64,000 nt of DNA from Bradyrhizobium liaoningense (lineage in GTDB: Bacteria; Pseudomonadota; Alphaproteobacteria; Rhizobiales; Xanthobacteraceae), in NCBI RefSeq assembly GCF_018130785.1, contig NZ_JAFCJT010000019.1, positions 1 to 64,000 of the forward strand, in the 5' to 3' direction. Below, piece by piece: positions 63,800 through 64,000 of the stretch (position 1 is its first letter; each line of letters starts with the position of its first letter). Made by a program: the position numbers and the translations under genes. Under the pieces are notes generated by a model. The model was not told the DNA's origin, ran no database searches, and saw only the letters and a list, made by a program, of their open reading frames with translations.

Positions 63800-63925
63800 C
63801 GTCATTCCGGGGCATCGCGAAGCGATGAGCTATGGTGCGCAATTGCGCACCTGAGAATCCATTTCTCTACGGTATGTGCGGCCCGATGGATTCCGGGCTC
63901 GCGCTACGCGCGCCCCGGAATGACA
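63800..63925. repeat. Palindromic intergenic repeat, family G
   Basis: CGTCATTCCGGGGC at the left is inverted by GCCCCGGAATGAC at the right end, with inner GCGCAATTGCGC and ATCCATTT/GATGGATT. It separates two acyl-CoA dehydrogenase genes. A relative is at 15597-15726. Confidence 0.8.
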
Positions 63926-63930
63926 GAAAG

Positions 63931-64000
63931 TCACAACCCCATCTGCCTCGACGCCAGATCCTTCATGATCTCCTCGGTACCGCCGCCGATGGCGTTGACC
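63931..64000 (-). CDS. C-terminus of an acyl-CoA dehydrogenase (partial at window edge)
   Basis: Read on the minus strand, the last 23 codons before the stop at 63931 give AIGGGTEEIMKDLASRQMGL, the typical C-terminal FAD-domain ending of an acyl-CoA dehydrogenase. The rest of the gene lies beyond the window. It is another member of the acyl-CoA cluster. Confidence 0.8.
   Translation of the reverse strand, partial: VNAIGGGTEEIMKDLASRQMGL

Overview
The window is GC-rich alphaproteobacterial chromosome, most likely from Bradyrhizobium or a close relative in the Nitrobacteraceae. The grounds are the gene content (many substrate-binding proteins, acyl-CoA dehydrogenases and MFS carriers, plus a Sox cluster), frequent GTG/TTG starts, and several families of long palindromic intergenic repeats that I associate with this group. 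No database was searched, so the genus is an inference from pattern. I saw no rRNA, tRNA, phage gene, transposase, CRISPR array or replication origin. This looks like core or accessory chromosome, not a mobile island.

Layout. 0.1-2.6 kb: an APH-fold kinase-like protein with an altered catalytic motif and an orphan UgpB-like binding protein, both on the minus strand. 2.8-8.4 kb: a four-gene plus-strand signalling operon (TRAP-type binding protein, membrane histidine kinase, receiver-DUF3369-histidine kinase, OmpR-type regulator). 8.65-9.47 kb: an ECF sigma factor, then a strong terminator preceded by a possible small RNA. 9.8-11.1 kb: CcdA and a thioredoxin-like partner. 11.2-14.1 kb: an internally duplicated membrane protein, an L,D-transpeptidase and an orphan AapJ-like binding protein. 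14.4-23.3 kb: a probable heteromeric acyl-CoA dehydrogenase pair, a carboxymuconolactone-decarboxylase-like protein, a VOC protein, two MFS carriers and a prolyl oligopeptidase. 24.3-30.3 kb: sulfur oxidation genes soxXYZA, a SoxK-like gene, soxB, an exported DsrE-like protein and a persulfide dioxygenase-rhodanese fusion; soxCD is absent from the window.

30.4-41.5 kb: a small acidic protein, MFS carriers, an amidohydrolase of the D-aminoacylase type, an AttEFGH-like set (ATPase, FtsX-type permease, AttH/CrtC-like protein), a MAPEG protein and an orphan LivK-like protein. 41.9-46.2 kb: an RND efflux adaptor and pump. 46.7-55.2 kb: a seven-gene collinear run of iron-type alcohol dehydrogenase, acyl-CoA synthetase and a complete oligopeptide-family ABC importer. 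55.2-56.0 kb: a membrane protein resembling the CREST/ceramidase hydrolases. 56.2-64 kb: a minus-strand acyl-CoA catabolic cluster (biotin-dependent carboxylase alpha and beta, BKACE enzyme, AraC regulator, glutathione transferase, an acyl-CoA dehydrogenase, and the C-terminus of another) with a flavour of acyclic-terpene or branched-chain degradation.

Physiologically the window describes a soil chemolitho-heterotroph that scavenges diverse organic acids, peptides and lipids, runs them through acyl-CoA chemistry, and has a thiosulfate/persulfide oxidation module. The items most worth following up are the TRAP-protein signalling operon, the ECF gene with flanking repeats and a possible anti-Shine-Dalgarno RNA, the Sox set without SoxCD, and the AttEFGH-like system. 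Most of the larger intergenic gaps hold large imperfect palindromes of a handful of families.
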